Shown here: in pieces, positions 1 to 6,321 of the stretch | Numbering within the stretch: the first letter of the stretch is position 1 | Layout: every line of letters begins with the position of its first letter | NCBI GenBank assembly: GCA_031273645.1 | Contig: JAISRM010000295.1 | Coordinates: 1-8,567 of the forward strand | Direction of reading: 5' to 3' | DNA length: 8,567 bases | DNA from: Endomicrobium sp. | GTDB lineage: Bacteria > Elusimicrobiota > Endomicrobiia > Endomicrobiales > Endomicrobiaceae | Program-made: the position numbers and the translations under genes | The notes under the pieces: model-generated | The model's input: only the letters and a program-made list of their open reading frames with translations | What the model was told of the DNA's origin: nothing | Databases searched by the model: none

Positions 1-336
1 CCTTCGGCTGTTTTATAAAAACAGACGCAGTCTGAAAAGAAATAATGTTAGAAACTATATTAATATTAAACATGGATTCCCATTTTCATGGGAATGACAG
101 ACACAAACAAAACAGACGCAGTCTGCGTTCCATAAAACAGGCGAAGCCTGCCCATTTTCATGGGAATGACAGACACAAACAAAACAGACGCGGGCTGTGT
201 TCCATAATACAGGCGAAGCCTGCCATTTTCACGGGAATGACAGACATAAACAAAACAGACGCGGGCTGTGTTCCATAAAACAGGCGAAGCCTGCAGACGC
301 AGTCTGTTCCCATAAAACAGGCGACGCCTGTTTTTT
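1..336. repeat. Tandem array of hairpin-rich repeat units (about 71-72 bp period)
   Basis: Non-coding stretch built from a repeated unit whose starts (CATTTTC) fall at 81, 153 and 224. Each unit holds three small dyads: H1, CCCAT-TTTC-ATGGG; H2, CAGAC-GCA-GTCTG; and H3, CAGGC-GAA-GCCTG. H2 copies lie at 22-34, 113-125 and 294-306, with degenerate copies (right arm GGCTG) at 185-197 and 256-268. H3 copies lie at 138-150, 210-222, 281-293 and 318-330, the last with loop GAC. Each H3 is preceded by a conserved TTCCATAAAACAG-like stretch. The window opens with CCTTCGGCTGTTTTAT, which looks like an inverted, cut copy of H3 with changed arms. An open frame through 45-278 exists only because of the repeats. 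The array lies between the end of the iron operon and whatever is to the left. Confidence 0.9.
314..336 (-). terminator. Intrinsic terminator of the iron operon, bidirectional
   Basis: AAAACAGGC-GAC-GCCTGTTTT forms a 9-bp stem with a 3-nt loop, directly abutting the apbE stop codon (335-337). The T-run is present on both strands, so it could also stop plus-strand transcripts coming out of the repeat array. The hairpin core is the last H3 copy of that array, so a repeat unit seems to serve as the operon's terminator. Confidence 0.7.
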
Positions 337-1330
337 AGGAGCTTTTATAGGAATATCCTAACGGGGTCCCTTTAAATTCAAAATTATTTTTGATTTCCTG
401 CGTGCAAAGAACCTGTTTGTCTGCCGTAACAAAAACGGCTTCAAAACCGCCCGTACGTTTGTGAAAGCTTAAAGCTTCGTCAATGCCCATAATAAACAGA
501 GCCGTCGAATATGCTTCGCTAAGCGCCGCATTATCTGAAATGACCGTTACAGACCTTAAGCCGCTTTCAGACGGGTATCCCGTTTTTGAATTGATTATAT
601 GATGATAGCGTTTTGCGTTTTTTATAAAATACTGCTCGTAGTCGCCGCTGACGGACAGAAATTTATCTTTAAGGCTTACGACCGCAAAATATTCATTAAC
701 GGCGCAGTCCGGCGCTTTTAATCCTACTTTCCAAAAATTTCCGTCGGGCTTTGTTCCAAAAACCGCTACGGACGACGAACCAAACGACAGAAGCGCGCTT
801 GAAATTTCGTTTTGCTTAAAAATCCCGCCTATCTTATCAAGCGTATATCCTTTTGCAATGCCGCCCAAATCTATGCGCGCGCCGTTTAGCGCGCGAAAAC
901 ATCTTTCATCGCGCATTTCAATATTTCGCCAGTCGCATTTTGGAATTGCTTTTTTTATGGAATTTTCATCGGGCAGACTAAACGCCTCTTTGTTTTTCAT
1001 TTTGCGCTTAATATCCCACAGATCCGTTAAAGGAGCAATCGCCGGTTCGTACATGCCGTCTGTTTTTTGCGCATATAAAAGAGCCTGTCTTAAAATTTCG
1101 CCGGTATGCTCTTGCGCGTTAACCCATGCGCCGCCGGCATTGTTTATGCATGAAATATCGCTTTCTTCTTTCATTTTACTAAACAGCGATTCAAATTTTA
1201 CGGCAATATCCTGAACTTCTTTTAAAGCTTTCGGCGCATAAGATCCGTAAGCCGCGCAATTCATAATTGCGCCCATTGCCGGAAATATTTTATTTTCTTT
1301 TTTCAGATATGACTCATCGTTTTGGAACAA
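335..1330 (-). CDS. apbE: ApbE-type FAD:protein FMN transferase, apparently without export signal
   Basis: ApbE enzymes split FAD and attach FMN covalently to a Thr/Ser in FMN-binding domains. The substrate here is presumably the gene just upstream. Visible family motifs in the 331 residues are DLGGIAKGY (154-162), SGDYEQYF (228-235), YHHIINSKTGYP (242-253) and SEAYSTALF (271-279). In the last motif the usual ADALSTA has Glu272 in place of the metal-binding Asp, with Thr276 kept. The usual NLGGN-like loop reads SFGSSS (182-187). The frame begins with TTG at 1330, preceded by AAAGGG at weak Shine-Dalgarno distance. There is no in-frame ATG/GTG/TTG between the upstream stop (about 1379) and this TTG, and the first ATG (residue 19) already lies in the domain. 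No hydrophobic signal segment or lipobox exists in any possible start, which is odd because ApbE partners of exported proteins are normally exported. It starts 1 nt after the FMN-binding gene's stop and ends at a terminator hairpin. The family call is firm; the start and location are uncertain. Confidence 0.93.
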   Translation of the reverse strand: MFQNDESYLKKENKIFPAMGAIMNCAAYGSYAPKALKEVQDIAVKFESLFSKMKEESDISCINNAGGAWVNAQEHTGEILRQALLYAQKTDGMYEPAIAPLTDLWDIKRKMKNKEAFSLPDENSIKKAIPKCDWRNIEMRDERCFRALNGARIDLGGIAKGYTLDKIGGIFKQNEISSALLSFGSSSVAVFGTKPDGNFWKVGLKAPDCAVNEYFAVVSLKDKFLSVSGDYEQYFIKNAKRYHHIINSKTGYPSESGLRSVTVISDNAALSEAYSTALFIMGIDEALSFHKRTGGFEAVFVTADKQVLCTQEIKNNFEFKGTPLGYSYKSS

Positions 1331-1331
1331 T

Positions 1332-1766
1332 TTACTTTTTCCCTTTCTTTGCCTGATTGAAAGCTTCTTCGGCGGCTTCTACAAATTGGTCGTAAGCGAC
1401 TGTCGCGCCGGCTATCACGTCAACGTCGCCGAGCTTTTGCGTTTCAACAAGCTGATTTGCATACGTCTTCATCGCGTTTACGGCAAGCTGGGCTTTGTCG
1501 TAATAGTCTGCGTTTGCCACTATTCCGTTTACTTTGCCGTAATCTTCGCCTTTTATTTTGCCGTCTTTTTGATAAGTAACAAAAACGCAATCGGTAATTT
1601 TATTTTGTTCAATCGTAAGAGAAACTTCGCCGTAAGCGCCTCTGTCGTCTTTGCCGCTGACTGCGACATATGTTCCGTCATTATATGAAGCTCCGTAAGC
1701 AAACCTTAACCCGTAGAGCAAAAACAGCGCCGCAAGCGCGTGAAGACGAACGTATTTTTTTAACAT
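1332..1766 (-). CDS. Exported FMN-binding domain protein
   Basis: This is a small (144 aa) secreted flavoprotein. It has a basic N-terminus and a hydrophobic stretch at about 9-24, with probable signal cleavage near AYG-A (25/26). There is no lipobox and no twin-arginine, so Sec export is likely. The rest is one FMN-binding domain of the NqrC/RnfG/PplA type. DVIAGAT (116-122) matches the flavinylation motif Dxx(S/T)GAT except for Ala119, making Thr122 the expected attachment point for FMN added by ApbE, encoded next. The start overlaps the end of the ATPase gene by 7 nt; GGAGG at 1771-1775 serves as ribosome binding site with only 4 nt to the ATG. Covalently bound FMN would make it a one- or two-electron carrier on the outer face of the inner membrane. 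In an iron operon it would plausibly reduce or oxidise iron or the cysteines of a partner (inference). Its stop codon is one frame-shift from the apbE frame (see findings). Confidence 0.88.
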   Translation of the reverse strand: MLKKYVRLHALAALFLLYGLRFAYGASYNDGTYVAVSGKDDRGAYGEVSLTIEQNKITDCVFVTYQKDGKIKGEDYGKVNGIVANADYYDKAQLAVNAMKTYANQLVETQKLGDVDVIAGATVAYDQFVEAAEEAFNQAKKGKK

Positions 1767-2440
1767 AGAGCCTCCGATTTATTGTTGTCTTTAATTTTTG
1801 AAATTTTTCCATGCTCGAGAATAACGGTCCTTTCAGACTCCTGCGCAACTTCGGGGTCATGCGTTACAACGACTATCGCGCTGCCTTCTTTATGAAGAGA
1901 TTTAAAAATATCAAGCACTATCGCTTCGTTTGCTTCGTCGAGATTTCCTGTAGGCTCGTCGGCAAGTATCAGCATGGGGTAATTTATTAAAGCGCGAGCT
2001 ATGCAGACTCTTTGCTGCTCTCCTCCGGAAAGCTGGCTTGGCAGATGTTTTGCCCTGTCGGCAAGACCTACGCGCGACAAGGCTTCCAGCGCCTCTTTTT
2101 CGTCTTGTATGCTGTGATAGTACTGCGCGGCCATCACATTTTCAAGAGCGGTAAGATAATTTATCAAATGGAACTGCTGAAAAATAAGCCCGATTTTATC
2201 GCGTCTGAGCGCGGTAAGTTTTTTTGAACTTTCCTTTGAAATATCCGTACCGTCTAAAATTACCGAACCTATAGACGGTTTGTCCATACAGCCTATAATG
2301 TTCATCATGGTCGTTTTTCCCGAACCAGAAGGACCCATAATGGCAATCCATTCCCCCTGCCCGACGGACAAATTGATATTTTGCAAAGCTTTTACGTCTC
2401 CGTATATTTTAGAAATATTTTTTAACTCAAGCAGATTCAT
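1760..2440 (-). CDS. ABC transporter ATP-binding protein (LolD/MacB-type)
   Basis: Cytoplasmic ATPase of 226 aa that would power the two FtsX-type permeases encoded just upstream. All nucleotide-binding elements are present: Walker A GPSGSGKT (36-43), Q-loop around Gln88-Gln89, signature LSGGEQQR (137-144), Walker B LILADEP (157-163), D-loop GNLD, and switch His194. The length and the GLIFQQFHLINYLTALENV segment are typical of the LolD/MacB/FtsE group, which often works as a mechanotransmitter rather than a channel pump. GAGGAG at 2451-2456 lies 10 nt before the ATG. The gene follows permease 2 after 32 nt and overlaps the FMN-binding gene, so translation is probably coupled. By position it corresponds to the ATPase of the C. 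jejuni p19 cluster. The substrate or mechanical job is not known from sequence. Confidence 0.95.
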   Translation of the reverse strand: MNLLELKNISKIYGDVKALQNINLSVGQGEWIAIMGPSGSGKTTMMNIIGCMDKPSIGSVILDGTDISKESSKKLTALRRDKIGLIFQQFHLINYLTALENVMAAQYYHSIQDEKEALEALSRVGLADRAKHLPSQLSGGEQQRVCIARALINYPMLILADEPTGNLDEANEAIVLDIFKSLHKEGSAIVVVTHDPEVAQESERTVILEHGKISKIKDNNKSEALC

Positions 2441-2472
2441 CGTTCTTTTTCTCCTCTTTAAACGCCATGACT

Positions 2473-3615
2473 TTATTCTCCTCTGAGAACAATTGCGGGG
2501 TCTATTTCCGCCGCTCTTCTAACCGGAATAAAACACGCCGCGGCCGTTATTATTATCGACGCAAAAACCGTAATAGGCGCAAGAAGCGGCTGAAACGTTA
2601 TAGAACGCGCAAACACGTTAATGCTTACGGCTTGGGCAAACACAAAACCAAACGCCGCGCCCAAAAGCCCGCCGAAAATTCCAAGAAACACGTCTTCGCC
2701 GATAAATTCCGCAACTATTGCGGCGTTTGTCGCGCCGAGCGCTTTTTTAAGCCCTATTTCTCTTCGGCGTTCGGCTACGGCCGCCATCATGGTAGTTGCG
2801 ACGCAAATCATCGTAAGAAGCAAAATTACAACCGTTACCAGATAAACAAGAGACTGAAGTTTTTTAAGAACGGTTCCTTCAGATTCGCTTATGCGCTTTA
2901 CCGGACGCGCGGTTACTCCTTCGACATTTTCATTTATTATTTTTGAAACTCTATCAAGTTCGGCGGCAGAAACTGAAACGCTGCATTCGGCAATGTCTAT
3001 GGCATTGTCTCCTCCGGCCATATTTTCAAAGTCTGCAAGAGACATAAAAATAAAGGCTTCCTCGCTGCCGCCGGTCTGCACTATCCCCGAGACTGTAAAG
3101 CCGCGTTTGAAAGGTTTATTGTTTGCCGTCATGCCTGTAATGAAAAATTGGCTTCCCGCATTAAGCCGGATGATGTCTGCCACTTCCTGACCGATCAACG
3201 CTTCGCCTTCTTTTTGAGGCCATCGTCCTGAAACATACCAAAACGGGCTTGTTTTTGCAGCCTGAGCCAAATCTGCGCCTGCCGCCATAAAAGGCTGCTC
3301 GTTTATTTTAACCGTTTTATAACGATAAGGCGTAACCCCTACAATATCGTCGGGAGAAAGATAAGATACGGCTTTTTTAAGAGAGTCCGCGTCCATATAA
3401 GACTTGTCTTCTGAGGGGATAAAAATAAGATTTGCCCCGTAAGAGCGGAACTCTTTTCCCATTTGGCGCGGAATATCATAATATATCGTAATAAGACCTG
3501 AAAGAATAGTCGCTCCGACGGCTACCGCTAAAAGAGCGACGAACATTCTCGAGCGGCGGCGTATGAGAGAACTTGTTACCATTTTTAAATAAAACGCATA
3601 CCTTTTCATTTTCAT
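2473..3615 (-). CDS. FtsX/MacB-type ABC permease 2 of the iron cluster
   Basis: Inner-membrane permease of 380 aa with the four-helix MacB layout. A cytoplasmic basic N-terminus (RRRSR, 19-23) is followed by TM1 at about 24-46, a periplasmic domain of about 200 residues (47-250), then three TM segments at about 256-280, 308-332 and 345-365. The ERRREIGLKKALGA segment (282-295) between TM2 and TM3 is the FtsX-type coupling region that contacts the ATPase. The end, IDPAIVLRGE, resembles the (D/K)PAEALR ending of the family. The gene begins 3 nt after permease 1 ends; GGAAGG (3622-3627) overlaps the end of that gene and lies 6 nt before the ATG at 3615. A second ATG two codons on (3609) is possible. 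It pairs with the ATPase at 1760-2440 and most likely forms a heterodimer with permease 1 (inference from adjacency). Confidence 0.92.
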   Translation of the reverse strand: MKMKRYAFYLKMVTSSLIRRRSRMFVALLAVAVGATILSGLITIYYDIPRQMGKEFRSYGANLIFIPSEDKSYMDADSLKKAVSYLSPDDIVGVTPYRYKTVKINEQPFMAAGADLAQAAKTSPFWYVSGRWPQKEGEALIGQEVADIIRLNAGSQFFITGMTANNKPFKRGFTVSGIVQTGGSEEAFIFMSLADFENMAGGDNAIDIAECSVSVSAAELDRVSKIINENVEGVTARPVKRISESEGTVLKKLQSLVYLVTVVILLLTMICVATTMMAAVAERRREIGLKKALGATNAAIVAEFIGEDVFLGIFGGLLGAAFGFVFAQAVSINVFARSITFQPLLAPITVFASIIITAAACFIPVRRAAEIDPAIVLRGE

Positions 3616-3618
3616 TTT

Positions 3619-4899
3619 TTACCTTCCGTGCAGAACTTCGGCGGGTTTAAGCGCAAGCAGAAATCTTATCGCCGGAATGCTGCCGGCAATAATCACGACA
3701 AACACCAAAAAAGCCACAAGAGGAATGACAGCCGGCTTAATATTTATTGCCGAATCAAAAACAGAACGCCCGATAATTTGGGCAAACCCTATTCCCGCAA
3801 AATAGCCCGCCGCAGCGCCTATCATGCCCGTAATCGCTATTTCCGTAAGAACAAGAAGCGAAATGTGAATATCGTAAGCGCCCATAGCTTTAAGCAAACC
3901 GATTTCGCTGCTGCGTTCCATGACGCTTGCCGTTACAAGATTTGAAATGCCCAGCGCCGCGCCGGCAAGACTTAATATGGTGATCAGCAGCATAAGCAAT
4001 TCGGTTTTTTCAAGTATCGCTCCTTCCGACTGGGCGACCTGACGTATAGGTTTTGAAACGCTGTCGGTCATTACTTCGTCTATCTGATAACATATCGCGC
4101 TGACATAAGCCGTGCAATACCACGTTTCCCATTCTTTTATTGAAAGACTGTTAGGATTTTGCGCCGCTCTTCTTGAAAGTTCATTGTCGGGCGTTGTTAA
4201 AGCGCTTACTTCAACGCGGCTTACAAGCCCGTTCCTGCCCGACATTTCCTGCGCTTTTGCAAGCGGCACATACGCGCGCAAGTCTTCTTGGCTGCCGGAA
4301 TTAAAAATGCCTTTGACTTTAAACGAGTATGTTTTATTGACGGAGATTATATCAATCCTGTCGCCTATTTTAAGATTATTTTGACGGGCAAAAGCGGTTC
4401 CCGCCATAAGCTCGTCGGTGTCGCCGTCGGAAAGCCATTGCCCCTGCACGTCCCACCATTTTTTCATGCTTATCATGCCCGTATCAAGAGATTCGCCCGT
4501 GGGAAGTTCAAGATGATGAGAAAACCAAGTTCCCGCAAGGTTTATCGCCGAGCCGTTTTTTAATTTTGCCGGCGTTTCAAGATAAGGAGCAAAATCGACG
4601 ATGTTAAACGCCCAAAAAATTGTTTTTATATTTCCGAGTTCCGATTCTTTAAGATATTTATCAGAAACCCCGCTTCCTTCGCCGACGCCGTAAATGTCGT
4701 TTAGCAGCGAAGCTCCTTTAGGAATAACGTTTATGTTTGCTCCGTACGTTTTAAGTTCTCTGTTAACTTTATCGCCCGCGTCAAGCATTACGTTGATCAT
4801 CGCGGTGGCAAGAGAAGCGCCCAGAGCTACCGTAAAAGCTATCATCGCCATCTTTGCCTTCTGGCGCAAAAGCGCGCCTTTTACCATTCTAAAAAACAT
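3619..4899 (-). CDS. FtsX/MacB-type ABC permease 1 of the iron cluster
   Basis: Inner-membrane permease of 426 aa. TM1 lies at about 17-39, a large periplasmic domain at about 40-298, then three TM segments at about 301-325, 346-372 and 389-413. The coupling segment ERSSEIGLLKAMGA (328-341) is clear, as is the ending KPAEVLHGR. The periplasmic domain is larger than in permease 2 and rich in tryptophan (95, 125, 148, 149, 155, 257, 260), with a His pair (128-129) and two cysteines (262 and 270). These are candidate sites for contact with a metal or redox partner, but I cannot assign roles. Its ATG shares one base with the DUF2318 stop (TAATG), so translation is probably coupled; AGAGGA lies upstream within the preceding gene. 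An alternative ATG at residue 5 (4887) is possible. It corresponds by position to one of the permeases of the C. jejuni cj1661/cj1662 pair. Confidence 0.92.
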   Translation of the reverse strand: MFFRMVKGALLRQKAKMAMIAFTVALGASLATAMINVMLDAGDKVNRELKTYGANINVIPKGASLLNDIYGVGEGSGVSDKYLKESELGNIKTIFWAFNIVDFAPYLETPAKLKNGSAINLAGTWFSHHLELPTGESLDTGMISMKKWWDVQGQWLSDGDTDELMAGTAFARQNNLKIGDRIDIISVNKTYSFKVKGIFNSGSQEDLRAYVPLAKAQEMSGRNGLVSRVEVSALTTPDNELSRRAAQNPNSLSIKEWETWYCTAYVSAICYQIDEVMTDSVSKPIRQVAQSEGAILEKTELLMLLITILSLAGAALGISNLVTASVMERSSEIGLLKAMGAYDIHISLLVLTEIAITGMIGAAAGYFAGIGFAQIIGRSVFDSAINIKPAVIPLVAFLVFVVIIAGSIPAIRFLLALKPAEVLHGR

Positions 4900-6155
4900 T
4901 ATTTAAACCGTCCTCTTTCTTTTTCTAAATCTTGCGTTTTAATTATCATATCGGGACCGCTGCGCAAATAAGCAAGCGGCACGGGATTGCAGCCGCCTCT
5001 AAAACCTATGGTTGATTTATTCATTACGACGTCGCAGAGTTTGCAGATAACTTCGTTGTCGCGCTCGTAATATCCGGTTTCTCCGCAAATATCGCAAGCG
5101 TCAAGCCCGACTCCGTAGGCCGTATCGTTTTTCTTTATAACTATAAAACGCACTTCGGTTCCGTCTTGCGCATTATATGCAAAACGGTGGAGATGCCCGT
5201 CGTTTACGTTTTCTATGGGAATAATAATTGAATCGGCGCTTATCGTCATAGGCTCGGCGGGAGAAAGCGCGACTTCGCGTTCGTCGTACGCTTTTAGAGC
5301 CGTAAGGCTAAAAACCGCCAGAATATATCCGCTTATTAAAACGACGCTCCAGCGTTTAAAACTGCGCGCCTTAACTTTTATTTTTCTAAATTGCGCCGGA
5401 TTTGAATACTTATCGTTGAGATCAAAACTTTTTTTCCACAAAAGAAAAGCCGTCAGAACAGTTATCGCCATGACGGCGTAGAGAAAAAAAACTTTATGGT
5501 TTATCACCGGAAGAAGCATATGAAAAAGACGCCTTGACATAGGTATAATGCGGCGCGCAAGCAAAAATTGTAAAATTTCAGATATTTGCCCGACGACAAC
5601 AACGGCGGCCGACGCGGTAAATAAAATTCGGATAATTTTATAGGGCAAATTTGAGCAGGCTTTAAATAAAGCCGCCGCGCTTAAAAAAACGACAATGCCT
5701 CCGGCAAGACAGCCTGTAAATTTAAAAAGCGCGTCGGTGCTTAGCATGCTTTCGCCGCTCATGACGAAATTTGCAGGATATAAAAAAACGTCGGGCAAAA
5801 CATATAAAAACAGCAAAGCCGCTAAAGCCGCATAAGAAACGTTATACGCCGTTTTATAGACTTTTGGAGTTTTGTTTTTAAAAAAGCCCCGCGAAAACGC
5901 TACAAAAAAAAGCGCGCTTAAAACGGCGGCGCTCAAAACAAAAATATTAAAATATTCCCTATTGATCCCGGCCGTATTATATTTTATCATCGCAAAAGCA
6001 AAAGCAAGCAGCGCGCCCGACAAACATCCGCGCGCAAAATATTTTTTGCGAGTAATTGCGGCGTTTTCTGCCGCATTTACAAGAGCGTATATCATGGCCG
6101 CAATGAGCGCCGGCTGCAGCAGAACCTGTATAATTTGTATAAAATATTTAAGCAT
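4899..6155 (-). CDS. DUF2318 multi-spanning membrane protein with C-terminal cysteine domain
   Basis: A 418-aa membrane protein of the family that accompanies P19/FTR1 iron systems. Residues 1-290 are about eight hydrophobic segments (roughly 7-28, 43-60, 70-89, 103-125, 145-166, 173-199, 222-240, 270-288). Residues 291-418 form the soluble DUF2318 domain. This domain has two CxxC pairs, CDIC (354-357) and CKLC (371-374), then GGCNPVP (387-393, Cys389), and an HLH motif at 321-323. The domain lies after the last TM and is presumably on the periplasmic side, although an exact topology cannot be read by eye. The cysteines could bind a metal or form redox disulfides; no function is proven from sequence. 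The start at 6155 has only a weak ribosome binding site (AAAGG near 6162-6166). It sits just downstream of a terminator-like hairpin, suggesting lower expression than ftr1-p19. The stop overlaps permease 1 by one base. Confidence 0.9.
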   Translation of the reverse strand: MLKYFIQIIQVLLQPALIAAMIYALVNAAENAAITRKKYFARGCLSGALLAFAFAMIKYNTAGINREYFNIFVLSAAVLSALFFVAFSRGFFKNKTPKVYKTAYNVSYAALAALLFLYVLPDVFLYPANFVMSGESMLSTDALFKFTGCLAGGIVVFLSAAALFKACSNLPYKIIRILFTASAAVVVVGQISEILQFLLARRIIPMSRRLFHMLLPVINHKVFFLYAVMAITVLTAFLLWKKSFDLNDKYSNPAQFRKIKVKARSFKRWSVVLISGYILAVFSLTALKAYDEREVALSPAEPMTISADSIIIPIENVNDGHLHRFAYNAQDGTEVRFIVIKKNDTAYGVGLDACDICGETGYYERDNEVICKLCDVVMNKSTIGFRGGCNPVPLAYLRSGPDMIIKTQDLEKERGRFK

Positions 6156-6170
6156 TATAAACCTTTCTTT

Positions 6171-6221
6171 AAAAAACTTATAATTGATCTGACGGATTTA
6201 TTTCTGAGAGATCAATTATAA
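6171..6221 (-). terminator. Terminator-like hairpin between p19 and the DUF2318 gene
   Basis: A perfect 13-bp inverted repeat (arms 6178-6190 and 6209-6221, TTATAATTGATCT and its complement) encloses an 18-nt loop. Four more A-T pairs follow beyond one mismatch. Read on the minus strand, the right arm is followed by GTTTTTT (6177-6171), the pattern of an intrinsic terminator. The stem is AT-rich, so termination is likely partial. It ends only about 15 nt before the DUF2318 start codon and close to its weak ribosome binding site. It could act as an attenuator that lets only part of the ftr1-p19 transcripts continue, or it could mark the end of one transcript and the leader of another. Confidence 0.5.
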
Positions 6222-6258
6222 ATTTTAAAAAACCGCTATATCGTCGTCTAAAAGCGCA

Positions 6259-6291
6259 TGAAATCGGCAATCAAAAAGATTGCCGATTTCA
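6259..6291 (-). other. Strong stem-loop downstream of p19 (mRNA 3' stabiliser candidate)
   Basis: Perfect 14-bp stem (6259-6272 with 6278-6291) and a 5-nt loop, about 30 nt after the p19 stop codon. On the minus strand there is no immediate T-run; a short CTTTT comes several bases later. It is therefore more likely an mRNA-end stabiliser or processing site than a classical terminator. Together with the hairpin at 6171-6221 it fills most of the 166-nt gap between p19 and the DUF2318 gene. Confidence 0.6.
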
Positions 6292-6321
6292 GCAAACAAA
6301 TATTTACGACAGAGTTTCAGC

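Noticed and set aside
45..278. 77-aa open frame on the plus strand with internal amino-acid repeats (HFHGNDRHKQNRR)
   Set aside because: It is the translation of the 71-bp hairpin repeats; the periods, not coding selection, create it. It has no ribosome binding site and the DNA is explained by the repeat structure.
1..330. CRISPR array
   Set aside because: Units follow each other directly with a period of about 71-72 bp; there are no unique spacers between short identical repeats and no cas genes.
2467..2946. 159-aa basic plus-strand open frame
   Set aside because: It lies antisense inside permease 2, which has full family motifs; its Arg/Lys/Asn-rich composition is that of a shadow frame.
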